Source: Thiobacillus sp.
Lineage (GTDB): Bacteria; Pseudomonadota; Gammaproteobacteria; Burkholderiales; Thiobacillaceae
Reading direction: 5' to 3'
DNA: 6,357 nt
Assembly (NCBI GenBank): GCA_024710445.1
Contig: JANJUT010000124.1
Location: 1-6,357, forward strand
The position numbers were made by a program, and so were the translations under genes. Under the pieces are notes generated by a model that made no database searches, was not told the DNA's origin, and saw only the letters and a program-made list of their open reading frames with translations. This document shows positions 4,112-6,357 of this stretch, in pieces; the stretch's first letter is position 1, and each line of letters begins with the position of its first letter.

Positions 4112-6357
4112 TAGCGAGCACTCCTGGTTTTGGGCGGCGTGTGATGCAGGCCGCCGAGATTGAGCAGAATCATCAGGGTGGCGCCGACAACGACCAGGAA
4201 AACGCCGAGGTCGAATGCCATCGCTGAGGCCAGTTCGAACTCGCCGACCACAGGCCAGTGCAGATGGCCGTAGGTCGAGGTGAGGAAAGGCGCACCAAAC
4301 CACCCGCTGGCCAGCCCGGTGCCTGCGGCGATGGCCAGCCCCCAGGCAATCAGCGGATGGCTGTCGGACGGCATGCGCCGGTGGGTCCAGTGCGTGCCAT
4401 TGGCGAGGTATTGCACGATCAGTGCCACCGCCGTGATCAGGCCGGCGATGAATCCACCGCCCGGCTGGTTGTGGCCGCGCAGCAGGATGAATACCGCGAC
4501 CAGCAGTGCCAGCGGCAGCAGAATCTGTGTCAGCGTGGCCATGATGGTCGGGTGGGTATCGTGGTCCCACAAGCGCCCGGAACCATCCTGGGTCGGCGCG
4601 GGCAGGTGCAGGTTCTGCAGCATCGCCACGATGCCGAGGCCGGCCAGTGCCAGCACGGTGATCTCGCCCAGCGTGTCATAGCCGCGGAAGTCGACCAGGA
4701 TGACGTTTACCACGTTGCTGCCGCCGCCGCCCGGCACGCTGTTCGCGAGATAGTAGCCGGCAATGGTGTCGTAAGGCCGGGTGAGCACGGCCCACGCCAG
4801 GGCTGCGGTGCCAGCGCCTGCAGCCACTGCAATCGCGCCATCGCGCCAGATGCGCCCCTGACTTTTTTCCGCTACGCCATGCTGCGGCAGGAAATACAGT
4901 GCCAGCAGCAGCAGGACAATGGTGACGATTTCGACGGACAGCTGCGTCAGTGCGAGGTCGGGGGCGGAAAATTTCACGAAGGCGAGCGATACCACCAGCC
5001 CCACCACGCCGATGGTAATGAGCGCGATAAACCGCTGCTTGTGCAGCCAGACCGTGGCAAGCGTGGCGATGATCAGGGCGCTGGCGGCAAGCAGGCTGAC
5101 AGCGTCAAGCGGCAGGCCGTCGCGGCTTCCGCTCAGAGGGGTATGGGTTGCCAGCCATGGCGAGATACCCAGTACTAAAGCCGCACTCAGCGTAAGGAAC
5201 ACCTGGCGCTGCAGCGAGCCGGTATCGATCAGGCGGGTGATGCCGCGTGCCAGCACAATCAAGCCATTCAGCAGCGCGTTGTAAACCACGCGCGCATCGA
5301 GACGGTCCAGGTAGCGTTCGTGCCAGACAAACAGCGGGCGTCGGGCCAGGTAAATCAGTCCGCCGCCGGTCAGCGCGATCAGGCTCATGATCAGGGCCGG
5401 GTTGATGCCGTGCCACAGCGCCAGGTGATACTCGGGCAGGGCTGTCTGCAGCGTACTCTGCGCCGCCACTGCAAGCAGCGGCGCAACCGTGAGCACGGGC
5501 GCGATGCCGACCACCAGGCACAGCACCACCAGGATTTCCACCGGCACTTTCATCCAGCGCGGCGGTTCATGCGGTGTGCGCGGCAGATCCACCGGCTCGC
5601 CGTTGAAGAACACGTCGTGAATGAAGCGGATCGAGTAGGCCACGGCCAGGGCGCCTGCCAGGGTGACCAGTGCGGGGAACAGCCAGCCGCCGATATGATT
5701 TTGCGAAATCTGCATCGCCTCGGCAAAGAACATTTCCTTGGATAAAAAACCATTCAGCAAGGGAACACCGGCCATCGCGGCGGCGGCCACCATCGCCAGT
5801 GTCGCGGTATAGGGCATGAATTTCCACAAGCCGTGCAGGCGCCGCAAATCGCGTGTGCCGGTTTCGTGGTCGATGATGCCGGCGGCCATGAACAGTGAGG
5901 CCTTGAAGGTGGCGTGGTTCATGATGTGGAACACGCCGGCGACAGCCGCGAGCGGCGTCGACAGCCCGAACAGCAGCGTAATGAGGCCGAGGTGGCTGAG
6001 CGTGGAATACGCGAGGAGCCCCTTCAGGTCGTGCTTGAACAGCGCGACGTAGGCGCCGATCAGCAAGGTGGCCAGCCCGGCGCCGCTGACCAGCCAGAAC
6101 CACTCCGGGGTGCCCGACAGCGCCGGGAACAGCCGTGCCAGCAGAAACACGCCTGCCTTCACCATGGTCGCCGAATGCAGGTAAGCCGATACCGGCGTGG
6201 GCGCAGCCATCGCGTGCGGCAGCCAGAAATGGAACGGGAACTGCGCCGACTTGGTGAATATGCCAAGCAGGATCAGCAGCAGCGTCGGTACGTAAAGCGG
6301 ATGTGCGCGGATATGGTCGCCCGAGGCGAGCACATCGGACAGTTCGTAGCTGCCGAC
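4111..6357 (-). CDS. mrpA: Mrp cation/H+ antiporter subunit A fused to subunit B (5' end missing)
   Basis: The largest subunit, with 748 residues visible and the frame open through the window edge. About 190 N-terminal residues are probably missing, judged from where the channel lysine falls in known MrpA. Numbering from the edge: K36 in FTKSAQFPFHFWLPHAM, K67 in HSATMVKAGVF, H144 and K152 in FHIMNHATFKASLF, and K207 in LLNGFLSKE, all hallmarks of the NuoL-like antiporter module. The MrpA-specific C-terminal region follows: FSAPDLALTQLSVEIVT (E476) of the DUF4040 type, then NVILVDFRGYDTLGEITVL (E565). From about residue 605 (window 4545 downwards) a complete MrpB domain follows, with the signature FILLRGHNQPGGGFIAGL, so A and B are one polypeptide, as in PhaAB of rhizobia and other proteobacteria. 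Some annotations use mnhA or phaAB. It would form the Na+ (or K+) and proton path with MrpD. Confidence 0.96.
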   Translation of the reverse strand, partial: VGSYELSDVLASGDHIRAHPLYVPTLLLILLGIFTKSAQFPFHFWLPHAMAAPTPVSAYLHSATMVKAGVFLLARLFPALSGTPEWFWLVSGAGLATLLIGAYVALFKHDLKGLLAYSTLSHLGLITLLFGLSTPLAAVAGVFHIMNHATFKASLFMAAGIIDHETGTRDLRRLHGLWKFMPYTATLAMVAAAAMAGVPLLNGFLSKEMFFAEAMQISQNHIGGWLFPALVTLAGALAVAYSIRFIHDVFFNGEPVDLPRTPHEPPRWMKVPVEILVVLCLVVGIAPVLTVAPLLAVAAQSTLQTALPEYHLALWHGINPALIMSLIALTGGGLIYLARRPLFVWHERYLDRLDARVVYNALLNGLIVLARGITRLIDTGSLQRQVFLTLSAALVLGISPWLATHTPLSGSRDGLPLDAVSLLAASALIIATLATVWLHKQRFIALITIGVVGLVVSLAFVKFSAPDLALTQLSVEIVTIVLLLLALYFLPQHGVAEKSQGRIWRDGAIAVAAGAGTAALAWAVLTRPYDTIAGYYLANSVPGGGGSNVVNVILVDFRGYDTLGEITVLALAGLGIVAMLQNLHLPAPTQDGSGRLWDHDTHPTIMATLTQILLPLALLVAVFILLRGHNQPGGGFIAGLITAVALIVQYLANGTHWTHRRMPSDSHPLIAWGLAIAAGTGLASGWFGAPFLTSTYGHLHWPVVGEFELASAMAFDLGVFLVVVGATLMILLNLGGLHHTPPKTRSAR
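4121..4125 (-). promoter_or_regulatory. Ribosome binding site of mrpC, inside the end of mrpA
   Basis: AGGAG on the minus strand lies 9 bases before ATG 4111, within the last codons of the MrpA-MrpB gene. It decides the mrpC start against the longer open frame upstream. Confidence 0.65.

Noticed and set aside
4111..4542. A separate mrpB gene starting at ATG 4542
   Set aside because: The frame is continuous with mrpA, no stop lies between them, and no ribosome site precedes the ATG.
3767..4570. A longer mrpC frame starting at 4570
   Set aside because: The extra 153 residues overlap mrpA in another frame and are Arg/Pro/His-rich. The family start and an AGGAG site support ATG 4111.
4258..5178. 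A 306-codon open frame on the plus strand
   Set aside because: Antisense to the MrpA-MrpB gene, with the same Gln/Arg/Gly-rich shadow composition and no recognisable motif.
2160..5480. Recurrent CAGCAG-type triplet runs
   Set aside because: On the coding strand these are CTGCTG leucine codons in membrane helices, irregular in length and position, so not a repeat array.

Overview
The window is GC-rich bacterial DNA in which every supported gene lies on the minus strand, so the order of transcription is from high to low coordinates. It suggests a Gram-negative proteobacterium, possibly a betaproteobacterium. The grounds are the fused MrpA-MrpB antiporter subunit typical of the six-gene (group 2, Pha-type) Mrp operon, and an outer-membrane lipoprotein with an OmpA domain. 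The lineage is an inference from protein style and base composition and was not tested by any search.

Region by region, in transcription order. Positions 6357-1093 hold a nearly complete Mrp cation/proton antiporter operon: mrpA-mrpB fusion (start beyond the window edge), mrpC, mrpD, mrpE, mrpF, mrpG. Stop and start codons overlap at the first four junctions, and a 10-base gap separates mrpF from mrpG. These membrane proteins assemble into one inner-membrane complex, related to the membrane arm of respiratory complex I, that exports Na+ (or K+, in some Pha-type systems) in exchange for H+. A 107-base intergenic stretch (1092-986) follows, with a small inverted repeat but no convincing terminator or promoter. 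Next comes a YiaD-like lipoprotein (985-305) with lipobox, glycine zipper and OmpA-type peptidoglycan-binding domain. After a further 20 bases, the first 94 codons of an NfeD/ClpP-class membrane serine protease (284-1) run off the window edge.

The functional theme is the cell envelope: ion and pH homeostasis, anchoring of the outer membrane to peptidoglycan, and a membrane-associated protease. Whether the last two genes share the Mrp transcript cannot be decided here.

The least ordinary item is a terminator-like hairpin (294-264, followed by a T tract to 260) whose loop carries the start codon of the NfeD gene. Otherwise this is a conventional region. I found no mobile element, CRISPR array, RNA gene or clearly new system. 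Long plus-strand reading frames are antisense shadows of the membrane-protein genes.
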